A stretch of DNA of 64,000 bases, taken from positions 23,384,541 through 23,448,540 of the forward strand of contig CM055094.1 of NCBI GenBank assembly GCA_029204225.1. Direction: 5' to 3'. The notes below the pieces were generated by a model. The model had not been told where the DNA came from. It did no database searches and saw only the letters and a list, made by a program, of their open reading frames with translations. Positions 55,653-64,000 of the stretch are shown in pieces; within the stretch, counting starts at the first letter, position 1; each line of letters begins with the position of its first letter. Source of the stretch: Diphasiastrum complanatum. Taxonomy: Eukaryota; Streptophyta; Lycopodiopsida; Lycopodiales; Lycopodiaceae. The position numbers and the translations under genes were made by a program.

Positions 55653-56860
55653 TATGGCACATTCACCTACCCCGAGTGACATTGTTCTAGAAAACTTATC
55701 CGATCAGTTTCGATGCATGGATGATACCCTTTCTGGCCTTGTTCTTCGCTTCGATACAGTTATGACCAGCTTTCCTACTATGCAGTCACATATTGATTCT
55801 TTACAGCCTCATGGTCCTGGAAAAGCTCATGTCTTTCCTTCATTTGGGACTCTCCCTCCATTTGGATTTCCATCTTCTTCTGCTAGTCAGCCTGGTGGTG
55901 GACTGTTCATACCACCTAACCCACCCCCTGGTTTCTTTCCACATCCCCCAGTTCCTGAGCCACACTTTGCTCGAGACTTTCGTGATAGGGTACAACTTGC
56001 TACCTATTCCAGTTCCTCTGACGGGAACTTATTAGAGAATTGGTTTGCTAAGCTTGACACATATATATCATATCTACCCTAAGATTGATCCTCAGAAGAT
56101 CCAGTTGGCTGCTTTACACTTAGATGGATGCGCCACCACGTGGTGGCAAGTTTCTCGAGCTGATCCTAATCGGGAAGGGCTCCATATATGGCATACCTTT
56201 CGGCGTGACCTCCGTCATGCTATGATTGATCCTCAGTGGCTCGACCGCCAACGTGATACATTCCGTAGTCTCACTCAGACGCCACGTGGTGGCAAGTTTA
56301 TAGAGCTGATCTAGATCGGGAAGGGCTCCATGTATGGCATACTTTTCACCGTGACCTCCGTCATGCTATGATTGACCCTCAGTGGCTCGACCGCCAACGT
56401 GATACATTCCGTAGTCTCACTCAGACCAGTGATCTTGCTCTTATACAGATCAGTTTATGGAGCTTTCTTATCTTTTCACAAATCTACAGCCCACTGAGCT
56501 TATTTCTCGTTACATTGTTGGGCTTCGTGGTGCTTTACGTTATGATGTTTCTTCCTTCCGTCCTCCCACACTTGTTGAGGCGATGTCTCTTGCCAGTACT
56601 TTATAGCATAAGTACTCTGACACTCTTCCTTCCCGCTTCTCCCGACTCCATCCTTCTGCTTCATCTTTTCCCGCTACGTCCACCCCTACACCTGCCCCTT
56701 CTGTTCCAGCTCTCTCCATTGTCCCTTTGTCTCCTCGTCCTCCGACTCCTCGACCTGCTTTTGTCCGACGTTACACATCTGCAGAGTTCATTGACCTTCA
56801 GCAGCAACGTCTTTGCTTTTGTTGTAAGAGTCCTGACCATTTTGCCCGTGATTGTTGTCA
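55653..56860 (+). pseudogene. Gypsy gag with zinc knuckle
   Basis: ATG 55654 opens MAHSPTPSDIVLENLSDQFR. A Pro/Phe-rich stretch precedes the capsid: RVQLATYSSSSDGNLLENWF, then in another frame LAALHLDGCATTWWQVSRAD, LHIWHTFRRDLRHAMIDPQW, FMELSYLFTNLQPTELISRY and GLRGALRYDVSSFRPPTLVE. A 146-bp tandem duplication (56136-56281 and 56282-56427) breaks the frame, and a stop is at 56606. The knuckle CFCCKSPDHFARDC (CX2CX4HX4C) is at about 56814-56855 in a frame open from 56610 to 57548. Confidence 0.88.
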
Positions 56861-57548
56861 GCCTCTCCCTACTACTGCTGTTGTTTTTTACCATGAGGGC
56901 ACTACTCCAGATGATTCCGATATCTACATTCATATTTTTGATGAGCCTGACCTATCCTTTGAGACTTCCACTAATTTACTTCCTGCTACTTGGACAGGGC
57001 GTCCTGGTCCTCGTTCCATTCGGTTACGTGTACGTATTACAGGTCACGAGTATATTGCTTTAGTTGATACTGACAACACTCATTCTTTTATTAGCAGTTA
57101 TATCACTAGTCGGATACGTGCTTCACATGTTCCTGCTTCACAGCCTCTCACAGTTGAGGTTGCCAGTTCTCATTCTTTTCCTAGTTCTCAGATGTTTCAA
57201 CGTTTACCATACCGCATTGGAGATTTTTCTAGACAGGCAAATCTGTACGTTATTCCTATGGAGCGTTATGATCTTATCCTTGGTGTTGATTGGTTTGCAT
57301 CTCTTGGAGCCGTTCCACTGGACTTGACACAGCAGACATTGACTTTTGTACTTGATGCAGTTACACACTCACTTGTTAGCATTGATTCTCAGGGAAACTT
57401 CCAGTTGGTTACCGGGAAGCAGTTTATGCGTAGCCTGCCAAAGGCTAACGATGCAGCTCTTCTTTCCATTCAGAGTACATCAGTTGCTGCTTCACTTTCA
57501 CCATCCGTGGGTCCTCTTCCTCAGGTTGATGCTGCTTCGGATTTATAG
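56861..57548 (+). pseudogene. Gypsy aspartic protease
   Basis: The same open frame as the knuckle continues into IRLRVRITGHEYIALVDTDN, THSFISSYITSR and the second motif RYDLILGVDWFASLGAVPLD. In gypsy proteases the active site is ALIDTGSTHSFIS; here Gly is replaced by Asp (DTDN), which should disturb the catalytic loop. QTLTF and the linker to RT follow to the stop at 57548. Confidence 0.88.
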
Positions 57549-58760
57549 GAGGTTGCTGCGTGCCTTGCGCCTATATGCCTTGATTCACAGATATCATATT
57601 CAGTGGTCATTCCTGGTTTCATTGATATTGAGACCGTATACCTTGGTGGTATTTCTGCTATTGCTTTTGCGCATACTTCAGATTGCCCTCTTGGTTCGGT
57701 GGTTGGTGCAATATCTTCTCCATTGGTCTCTATATCTCCATCTCTTGAGTCTGTTATGGCCGATGTTCCTGCTGCTTTCTATGGGGTTCTTCATGGGTCC
57801 ACGTTTGATGGTTCCCTCGCTATTGGTGATCAGGTTTTATCTTCTTTCGCTTTACTCCATGGATCTCTCCTTGAGGTTTGTGATCTGCCTCATGATATTT
57901 CTACGGTTCCTGACATGATTCATGCGCCTTTGGCCCTTACTGTTACACATTTTTCATCCGAGGATATTTGCCAGATGGTCACTATTACTTATCTAGGGTA
58001 TTTATATGCTGGGATGTTTCTAGATGAGTACACGGACATCCTTCCGTCTCCTGGTGTTTCTACATATAGGTTTGCTGCAGTCTATGCCGATGCTATGGAT
58101 ATATGGCATACCTGGTTATTACATATAGCTTGGTTTTCATTTGGACCTGTTGATTGGTGTTGGTTTTTCCATATTATTGATCGCCTATGGTGCGGATATC
58201 TCTATGATTATGCATGTGGCTCTCTATCTGTTCTTTGGATTGTTGCTCATTGTCAGGCTTGGCATATTCCGTTGGCTTGGGTTATTGCCTCCGTTCCAGC
58301 TACTGTTTGTCTGGGTGATCTTCAGGTTCCCTGTCATTTCAGGTTGCTCCATATCGCTTGGTCTCCGATGCTGAGTTGCCACTTTGTTCTGGTGTTCCGA
58401 GACCATCAGGGTACCTTGAGAGAATTCCTTCTCCTCTCTTGGATAGTTTCTGGGGATGTTGCCGCCATATACTTCAGTGTTGCTCATATGTGCTTTGATA
58501 CTCATTCCCAGCTACACGTGGATATTGCTCCAATGCTTGCTACTGATGTTGCAGAACCTATTCCTCGTTCCAGTGCATTTCTTCTATTCCTCACTTGTGC
58601 GCTTGGTGTGTACTTTGGGATTACGCTTGCGGCCAGTTCCAATGGGTCATCCGATTCTCCATCCGTTTTTGGTGTATCCTATAATGGATTGTTCTACCTT
58701 CTCGGGCTTTTTGGATACCTTGGTGCTCGAGAGCTTATTACCCGAGCCAGTTCTCATTGA
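57540..58760 (+). CDS. Trp-rich ORF in place of RT-RNase H-integrase
   Basis: Directly after the protease linker the frame 57603-58760 (extendable left to the stop at 57546) is open for about 400 codons. It shows no RT, RNase H or integrase motif. It is rich in Trp, Leu, Ile, Cys and His; aromatic phrases recur, e.g. WLLHIAWFSFGPVDWCWFFH, LWCGYLYDYACGSLSV, IVAHCQAWHIPLAWVI, LLHIAWSPML. The second copy at 59804-60676 keeps the same frame free of stops, with substitutions but almost no indels. Hydropathy would suggest membrane segments, but W/H/C richness and internal phrase repetition are also compatible with a repeat-derived sequence. I do not recognise a family. Confidence 0.6.
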
Positions 58761-58764
58761 CAGC

Positions 58765-59318
58765 ATGTTCAACAGCGTTATCAGACCTTAGTTGATCGTC
58801 ACCGCCGCCATGTTGAGTTTCAGCTTGGAGATATGGTTTATCTACGCCTAAGGTTTGCACGTCATCATTTTGTCCAGGGCCATGCTTCTACTGAGAAGCT
58901 TGCACCACGTTATTATGGGCCTTATCGCATTTTGGAGGTTCTTAGTCCAGTTACATATCGCTTACAGCTTCCTGCTTCCACACGCGCCTGTGATGTATTC
59001 CATGTCAGTTTATTACGTGCTGCTATTGAGGATGACGCTCCTTGTGATGCTGAGTTTCCTACTGCTCCAGAGTTATTTCCATTTTTACCTGCTGCTATAT
59101 TACAGGTTTGTATATACCATAGTCGACGTCGTCGGCAGATTTAGTTTTTGGTCCAATGGGATGGCCGTCCTATTGAGGAGGCCACATGGGAGCCTATTGA
59201 TGTCTTTTATCATACACCATCACTTGCGGATCAAGCTCGTGCTCTTGCTACACTTGTTGATTCCTCTACATCAGATGTTGTTCTAGCTGTTGATGCACCA
59301 GGGCTTGCTGCTACTTGA
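58765..59318 (+). pseudogene. Integrase C-terminal domain and chromodomain
   Basis: Coding resumes as QRYQTLVDRHRRHVEFQLGD, MVYLRLRFARHHF, PRYYGPYRILEVLSPVTYRL and ACDVFHVSLLRAA, the conserved GPY/F module, then after a stop at 59142 FLVQWDGRPIEEATWEPIDV, the second half of a chromodomain. The Ala/Asp-rich tail ends with a stop at 59318. The GPY/F and chromodomain are thus kept although the integrase core is gone. Confidence 0.88.
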
Positions 59319-59365
59319 TCCAGTTTCTTTTCGGCAGTTGGGTCTTTTTCTTTTGTGCCAGGGAG

Positions 59366-59801
59366 AGTTATGGACTCGGCTCATTACATTCGTCGCGTCC
59401 ATTTACATTTACTTTACTTTATGCATAAGCAGGCCTTGGGCCCTTTTTTATTCATTAGTGACACTTAGACTATATGGTTGGCCTTTGGCCTTATTATTCA
59501 TTATTAGGCCATTTGGACATATTACTGGAAAGTGGGGGCCTTCTTGGAGGGCGCACTATTTTCCCTCCCAGTTGGGCCCTAGCCACCAGAAGCTTCCTTT
59601 TAGGGCTTCCTCTTGGCTATAAGTAGGGAAACTGTGTTATTCAGCTGATGATATTGATCTCTCTCTTTAGTCTCCTTAATCTCTCTCTTTCCTGCTTTCT
59701 AGGGTTAAGTCTTGCTTATGTGCTGCTTTCATAGCTTAAGTCTTGCTTATGTGATGCTTTCATAGCTTAGCTCTAGATCAGCTGTGGCTCTATTCGTAAC
59801 T
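59366..59801 (+). repeat. LTR 2 (436 bp, AG...CT)
   Basis: Nearly identical to LTR 1. It follows the polypurine tract CCAGGGAG (59358-59365). Its end TCGTAACT is joined directly to ACATGATTCATG, which corresponds to position 57914 inside the element: primer site, leader, gag and protease are missing from the copy behind it. Confidence 0.9.
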
Positions 59802-61320
59802 ACATGATTCATGTGCCTTTGGCCCTTACCGTTACACATTTTCCATCCGAGGATATTTGCGAGATGGTCACTATTACTTATCTAGGGTATTTATATGCTG
59901 GGAACTTTCTAGATGAGTATACGGGTATCCTTCAGTCTCCTTGTGTTTCTACATATACGTTTGTTGCAGTCCATGCAGATGCTATGAATATATGGCATTC
60001 TTGGTTATTACGTATAGCCTGCTTTCCATTTGGACCTATTGATTGGTGCTGGTTTTTTCATATTGCTGATCGCCTATGGTGCGGATATCTCTGTGATTAT
60101 GCTTGTGGCTCTCTATCTATTCCTTGGATTGTTGCTCATTGTCAAGCTTGGCATATCCTGATGGCTTGGGTTATTGCCTCTGTTCCAACTACTGTTTGTC
60201 CAGGTGATCTTCAGATTCCCCGTCATTTCAGGTTGCTCCATATCGCTTGGTCTCCGATGTTGAGTTGCCACTTTGTTCTGGTTTTCCGAGACCATCAGAG
60301 TACCTTGAGAGAGTTCCTTCTCCTCTCTTGGATAGTTTTTGGGGATGTTGCCGCCATATACTTCAGTGTTGCTCATATGTGCTTTGATACTCATTCCCAG
60401 CTACACGTGGATATTGATCCGATGCTTGCTACTGATGCTGGGGATCCTGTTCCTTGTTCCAGTGCATTTTTTCTATTCCTCACTTGTGCGCCTGGTGTGT
60501 ACTTTGGGATTACACTTGCGGCCAATTCCAATGGGTCATCCGATTCTCCATCCGTTTTGGTGTGGTATGTCCATATGAGGTCTTTCTGGATGAGTTTTTT
60601 GGCTACATTTTTTCAGTTGAGGCCTCTACTATTTCTAGATTTGTTGCTATTGTTTTTATGCATCATGTCTTTTTAGATGATGCATTGATTTCTTGGACCT
60701 TCTGAGCTTTTGGCATGTTGCTCTTCTCGTGATAGGGGCCTTGAAGGTACCGTGTGCCATTGCTACTTCTCATTCATGGGCCTTATGGATACCTTGGGCT
60801 TTTGACCATGTTGGTGCACATTTCTCCATTTTAGCTATCCTTTGTCAGGATGATCTCTTTATGATCCATGTTTCCTGGCATATCGCTTGCTTTTCCATGC
60901 TACTACAGCCTGCCTGTCATCCTGCTTATGTTCCTACTCCTTGGTGCTGGTCTTCCGATGCTGCTATCTTTTCTTGGGGCACCTATATCACTGAGTTTGC
61001 ACATATGGTTGATGGTTACGTGTATGATGCGACTATTTGCGATGAGTGTCCATCCCTTTTCCAGTTTCCTTATTGGCTTCTCGTTGCTGATGCAGTTCTA
61101 CCTTCTCGGGCTTTTTGGATACCTTGGTATGATGTCCCTATCTTTTGGGATGATCCTCTACTGTCTTGGGCATTACGGATACCTTGGCATTCCTGGTTGC
61201 TGCTTGATCTTCTTTTGGTTCCTTGGCATTCCTGGTGGTTCCATATTGCTTGGTTTCAGATGACGCGGCCGAAATGTTCCCTTCGTCGCCATGATGTTGA
61301 TCCTGAGCTATTCCCTTTCT
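59802..61320 (+). CDS. Second, longer copy of the Trp-rich ORF
   Basis: 59804-60676 repeats 57915-58673 in the same frame (MIHVPLALTVTHFPSEDICE, FGPIDWCWFFHIADRLWCGY). It then continues about 420 bp that copy 1 lacks, in a frame 60693-61340 with more Trp-rich phrases (WALWIPWAFDHVGAHFSILA, SRAFWIPWYDVPIFWDDPLL, ALRIPWHSWLL). The nucleotide phrase GGATACCTTGG occurs at 60787, 61117 and 61177 (and at 58713 in copy 1). Copy 1 rejoins copy 2 at the phrase TTCTACCTTCTCGGGCTTTTTGG, showing that copy 1 has a deletion of roughly 500 bp. Confidence 0.6.
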
Positions 61321-61553
61321 TACCAGCTGCCATTCACTAGGTTCGCGTTCACCATAGTCAATGCTGCCGGCAGATTCAGTTTTTGCTCCAGTTCGATGGT
61401 TGTCCTGTTGAGGAGGCCACATGGAAGCCTATTGATGTCTTTTATCATACACCATCACTTGCGAATCAGGATCGTGCTCCTCCTGCACTTGTTGATTCCT
61501 CTACATCAGATGTTGCTCTAGTTGTTGATGCACCAGGGCTTGCTGCTGTTTGA
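61321..61553 (+). pseudogene. Chromodomain remnant of the second copy
   Basis: RFSFCSSSM-like frames hide QFDGCPVEEATWKPIDVF and a tail ending GLAAV before a stop, parallel to 59150-59318. The GPY/F module is absent in this copy. Confidence 0.8.
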
Positions 61554-61597
61554 TCAAGTTTCTTTTCGGCAGTTGGGTATTTTTTTGTGTCAGGGAG

Positions 61598-61774
61598 AGT
61601 TATGGACTCGGCTCATTACATTCGCCGCGTCCATTTACATTTACTTTACTTTATGTATAAGCAGGCCTTGGGCCCTTTTTTATTCATTAGTGACACTTAG
61701 ACTATATGGTTGGCCTTTGGCCTTATTATTCATTATTAGGCCATTTGGACATATTACTGGAGAGTGGGGGACTT
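61598..61774 (+). repeat. LTR 3, truncated by insertion
   Basis: AGTTATGGACTCGG after the polypurine tract CAGGGAG; identical in layout to the other two LTRs until GAGAGTGGGGG (61761-61770), where a new LTR (61775) begins. Confidence 0.9.
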
Positions 61775-62132
61775 TGTTACGAGCTCGTAACCAATGCCGA
61801 ACCCTAGAGAACACAGATAGGTCAGATACCACAGTCAGGGTCATGTCCAGCGTACATGACCAACAGGGCAAGACAGTGTGAGTAGTGTGCCCCAGCACGG
61901 TCCATAGCCATGACGGGCCTAACACAGCCTAGGGACCCTGTCAGCAGGATAGGGCCCCCAGTTGGGTCCCGACGTGCAGTCGGCCACGTCAGTGCCACGT
62001 GGTCGACACTTGGCAGTAGCATGCTACCAGTCCTCACACTGGGCTAGGAGGTGCTTACTCTATATTAGGGAGTAGGCAAGGTTGGGTGGATCAGTTAGTG
62101 TTTGCCCTACTGTGGTGTTAGGATCACTTACA
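61775..62132 (+). repeat. 5' LTR of the youngest gypsy element (358 bp)
   Basis: Starts TGTTACGAGCTCGTAAC, ends ATCACTTACA, one base before a tRNA-Met primer site. TATATTAGGG at about 62060 may be the TATA box. The opening 17 bases are palindromic (TTACGAGCTCGTAA). It sits within LTR 3 of the AG-CT family, hence is younger than it. Confidence 0.8.
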
Positions 62133-62133
62133 C

Positions 62134-62146
62134 TGGTATCAGAGCC
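62134..62146 (+). promoter_or_regulatory. Primer-binding site, tRNA-Met type
   Basis: TGGTATCAGAGCC, an exact match to the initiator tRNA-Met complement, one base behind the LTR. Confidence 0.93.
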
Positions 62147-62998
62147 ATCTCCTTCTTTGGGAGCTTAGTAGCAGCAGTAGAGAAATCTATCAGAAGGTAA
62201 GAAAGAATTCTAAAACTTTCAGAAAAGAGGAGAGGAGAGAAATCGTTGTAGTGACAGCCATCCATCGCTGCTTTTGCAGAGGAATTACTCATTTTTTGAG
62301 TAGAACCTGAGCCAGATTGCAAGTACAGATCAGTCGCTGTAAAAACTAGATATCTATCTCTGATTTGTGAGTGCAAACTTTAGAAATTAGAGCGGGTTTG
62401 AGGTAGAAATCTAGAAGTAGATCCAGCGCTGGATAGAGAGCAATCTATGGGCAGATTCATCACTGTTTTGCAGTGGATTCCTGAGCAGATGAGGGCGGAT
62501 TTGAAGGATCAGATCTTTACTCAAAGCAGCGAGCAGTCTCCTTCAAACTCCGGAATTTTAGACCAGTTTGTGGTCTTAAACTTGAGATTTCTGGAGCAGC
62601 AGACAGCGAGGGTTTCCCCCTTGACATAGATCAGAATTTTTCACAAGTTTTTGGGGCCCAAATTCCACTTTTTTGGAGTCATAACTCTGTGGAGCAGACA
62701 GCGAGGGGCCTCCAAGATAGAAATCGGATTTTTGTCCACTGTGTAGGGTCTTCAAATCTGATTTTTGCAAGCAGATTGGTTGCTACTCAGACAGCGAGGG
62801 TGAAGAGCTAGCAAATTGGAAATTGTTTAAGAAGACGGATTGGACAGCTGCGGAAGAACTGAGGGGGTTTCTTGCTTTTCTCTCTAGAAGTACAGTCCTA
62901 AGAAAGATCTAAGTATTCTACTTTCATTTTTCCAGTTTAGTCAATCTCTTTTCTTATTTTTAGTCAAAAGTTAAGGTACCTCTCTTTCAGTTCTGAAG
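62147..62998 (+). other. Leader with CAGACAGCGAGGG repeats
   Basis: Non-coding. CAGACAGCGAGGGT/G occurs at 62599, 62696 and 62789, about 95 bp apart, each near AAATC-GATTTTTG phrases, so a degenerate tandem unit of about 95 bp is present. Confidence 0.7.
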
Positions 62999-64000
62999 AT
63001 GACCACTCCTCAGGGACCTGATCAACCCCGGAGAGAGGCTTTGACGAACTTGAAACAGAAGCCTTGGCTTACAGGAAAGGGAAGGAACCCATGGAAGTAG
63101 AAGAACATGAACAGTTTGCCAAAGAACTCGACAAACTAGTTACCAAGGAGCAGTTCCTCCAATTGGTAACAGAAGTGGATGATCTGAAGTTGGCATTAGC
63201 CAATTTCAAGTCCAGTGTGGACGACTCATTCGCTGAACTCAAAAACTTGATTTTGAGTTCCGCGAAAGGAAGCCTTCCCTCCACTTCTCAGTTATCCCCT
63301 TCTCCACTTCCATTAGTTTCGGGTGAGACTTTACGATCTCACCCCAGTGTTTTTAAAGATTTAAAGCCTCCTACTTTTAATGGGGAAGAGAAGGATAGAA
63401 ATGCAGATATTCTACAAACCTTCCTCAGCAAATGGAAGAACATTCATGCTCTTAAACAGACCCCTGACCATTTGCAAGCAATTGAGGCCAGTCTTTCCTT
63501 AGGGCCTATGGCCTATAAGTGGTGGTTAAATCTCCAGGAGACTGGGCAGACTCCCCGGTCATGGAAAGCTTTTGAAGAAGCTTTCCTAAGAGAATTTCTA
63601 CCAGAGAATGAACTTGATAAAGCCTGGGAAGCCTGGGAAAGAACAGTAATGGACAAGTCCCTCATCCAATATATCTCGCAGTATTGAGAAGCAATTTTAA
63701 AGATTAAAAATATGGATGACTATCAGAAAATCAGGGGATTTGTCCGTGGCTTCAAAGATGAATATAAAGTAGAGGTCCAGAGAAACTCGCCTACTACCCT
63801 TGAGCAAGCTCTCAGATATGCACAAATCTATGATGATTCAGTGGGTAGGAAGAGGGCGAGACAACAGCCACTTTTTGAGCAGCCTCCTCAAAAAGACTTT
63901 CAGTTTAAAAAGAAATTTTTAAAAAGAAAGAAAGAAGATAAATTCAAAGGTGAAGCTCCTCAGAAACGCCCTTCACTCATACAGCCCTTAAAACCAGATG
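62999..64000 (+). pseudogene. Gypsy gag (partial, runs off the window)
   Basis: ATG at 62999 starts MTTPQGPDQPRREAL, a one-base shift follows near 63045, then DELETEALAYRKGKEPMEVE in the main frame. A Leu/Lys/Glu-rich segment (KLVTKEQFLQLVTEVDDLKL) is probably coiled coil. The capsid core includes VFKDLKPPTFNGEEKDRNAD, FLSKWKNIHALKQTPDHLQA, GPMAYKWWLNLQETGQTPRS and WKAFEEAFLREFLPENELDK. A TGA at 63685 interrupts it, after which IRGFVRGFKDEYKVEVQR and TLEQALRYAQIYDDSV continue to the basic tail at the window edge. Only two lesions in 1 kb indicate a fairly young copy. Gypsy assignment rests on gag type and primer site. Confidence 0.85.

Larger units (their letters stand above)
54253..59801 (+). 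mobile_element. Gypsy element with AG...CT LTRs and replaced pol
   Basis: LTR (54253-54687), primer site, leader, gag, protease, an unknown ORF, integrase C-terminus with chromodomain, polypurine tract and second LTR (59366-59801). RT, RNase H and integrase core are absent. It inserted into the LINE endonuclease at 54252. Immediately after the second LTR a further, 5'-truncated copy follows (59802-61597) and a third LTR, so the whole is a tandem array. Confidence 0.9.

Noticed and set aside
58224-58505. Minus-strand frame conserved at 60113-60394
   Set aside because: Conservation follows from the plus-strand duplication; the minus frame is shorter and has no start context or motif of its own.

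Overview
The window is nuclear DNA of a land plant with a large, repeat-choked genome. Nearly everything recognisable is retrotransposon: Ty1/copia and Ty3/gypsy LTR elements (including chromodomain-bearing chromoviruses and a Tat/Athila-like lineage), non-LTR LINEs, and long microsatellites. The only host-type gene is a broken, intron-bearing receptor-like kinase fragment. I see no rRNA or tRNA genes, no organellar or bacterial genes and no CRISPR. The species cannot be fixed from sequence alone; the mix of old, nested and internally deleted elements suits a fern, lycophyte or gymnosperm as well as a large angiosperm genome.

Layout. 1-3326: 3' part of a Copia element (integrase, then an unfamiliar ORF where reverse transcriptase belongs, RNase H, 651-bp LTR), lying inside an older Copia remnant (3327-about 5235) whose RNase H carries a 156-bp CT tract. 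5240-8660: antisense Copia RT remnant and a small Copia/gypsy mosaic between degenerate LTRs. 8660-9206: TG/TATG satellite whose flank recurs inverted at 20153. 9207-12679: LTR, tRNA-Asp-type primer site and gag of a gypsy element, cut by an antisense chromovirus (12680-17965). 17971-19408: kinase pseudogene. 20590-23930: two opposed Copia remnants, one with a strange 407-codon ORF. 23922-26445: antisense Tat-like gypsy pol. 26480-30046: gypsy LTR, gag, protease and RT, stopped just after the RT catalytic motif by the best-preserved Copia element of the window (antisense, 30047-36295). 36296-40130: Copia scrap, then a roughly 2.8-kb antisense decayed gene of unknown kind with a 24-bp minisatellite just 5' of it. 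40131-47216: gypsy remnants in both orientations. 47460-54252: two antisense LINE copies with gag scraps between them. 54253-61770: a tandem LTR-internal-LTR-internal-LTR array of one gypsy family whose LTRs begin AG and end CT and whose RT-RNase H-integrase core is replaced by a Trp-rich ORF. 61775-64000: 5' LTR, primer site and gag of a younger gypsy element inserted in the last of those LTRs.

How the parts relate. The elements are nested parasites, not an operon or pathway. The recurring theme is loss or replacement of the polymerase core while LTRs, primer sites and flanking polyprotein domains remain, the expected structure of non-autonomous elements mobilised in trans. The replacement ORFs (863-2108, 21525-22684, 57540-58760 with its second copy at 59804-60676) and the decayed gene at 36916-39716 are the least explained and most interesting content. 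All calls come from reading motifs; nothing was aligned or searched by computer.
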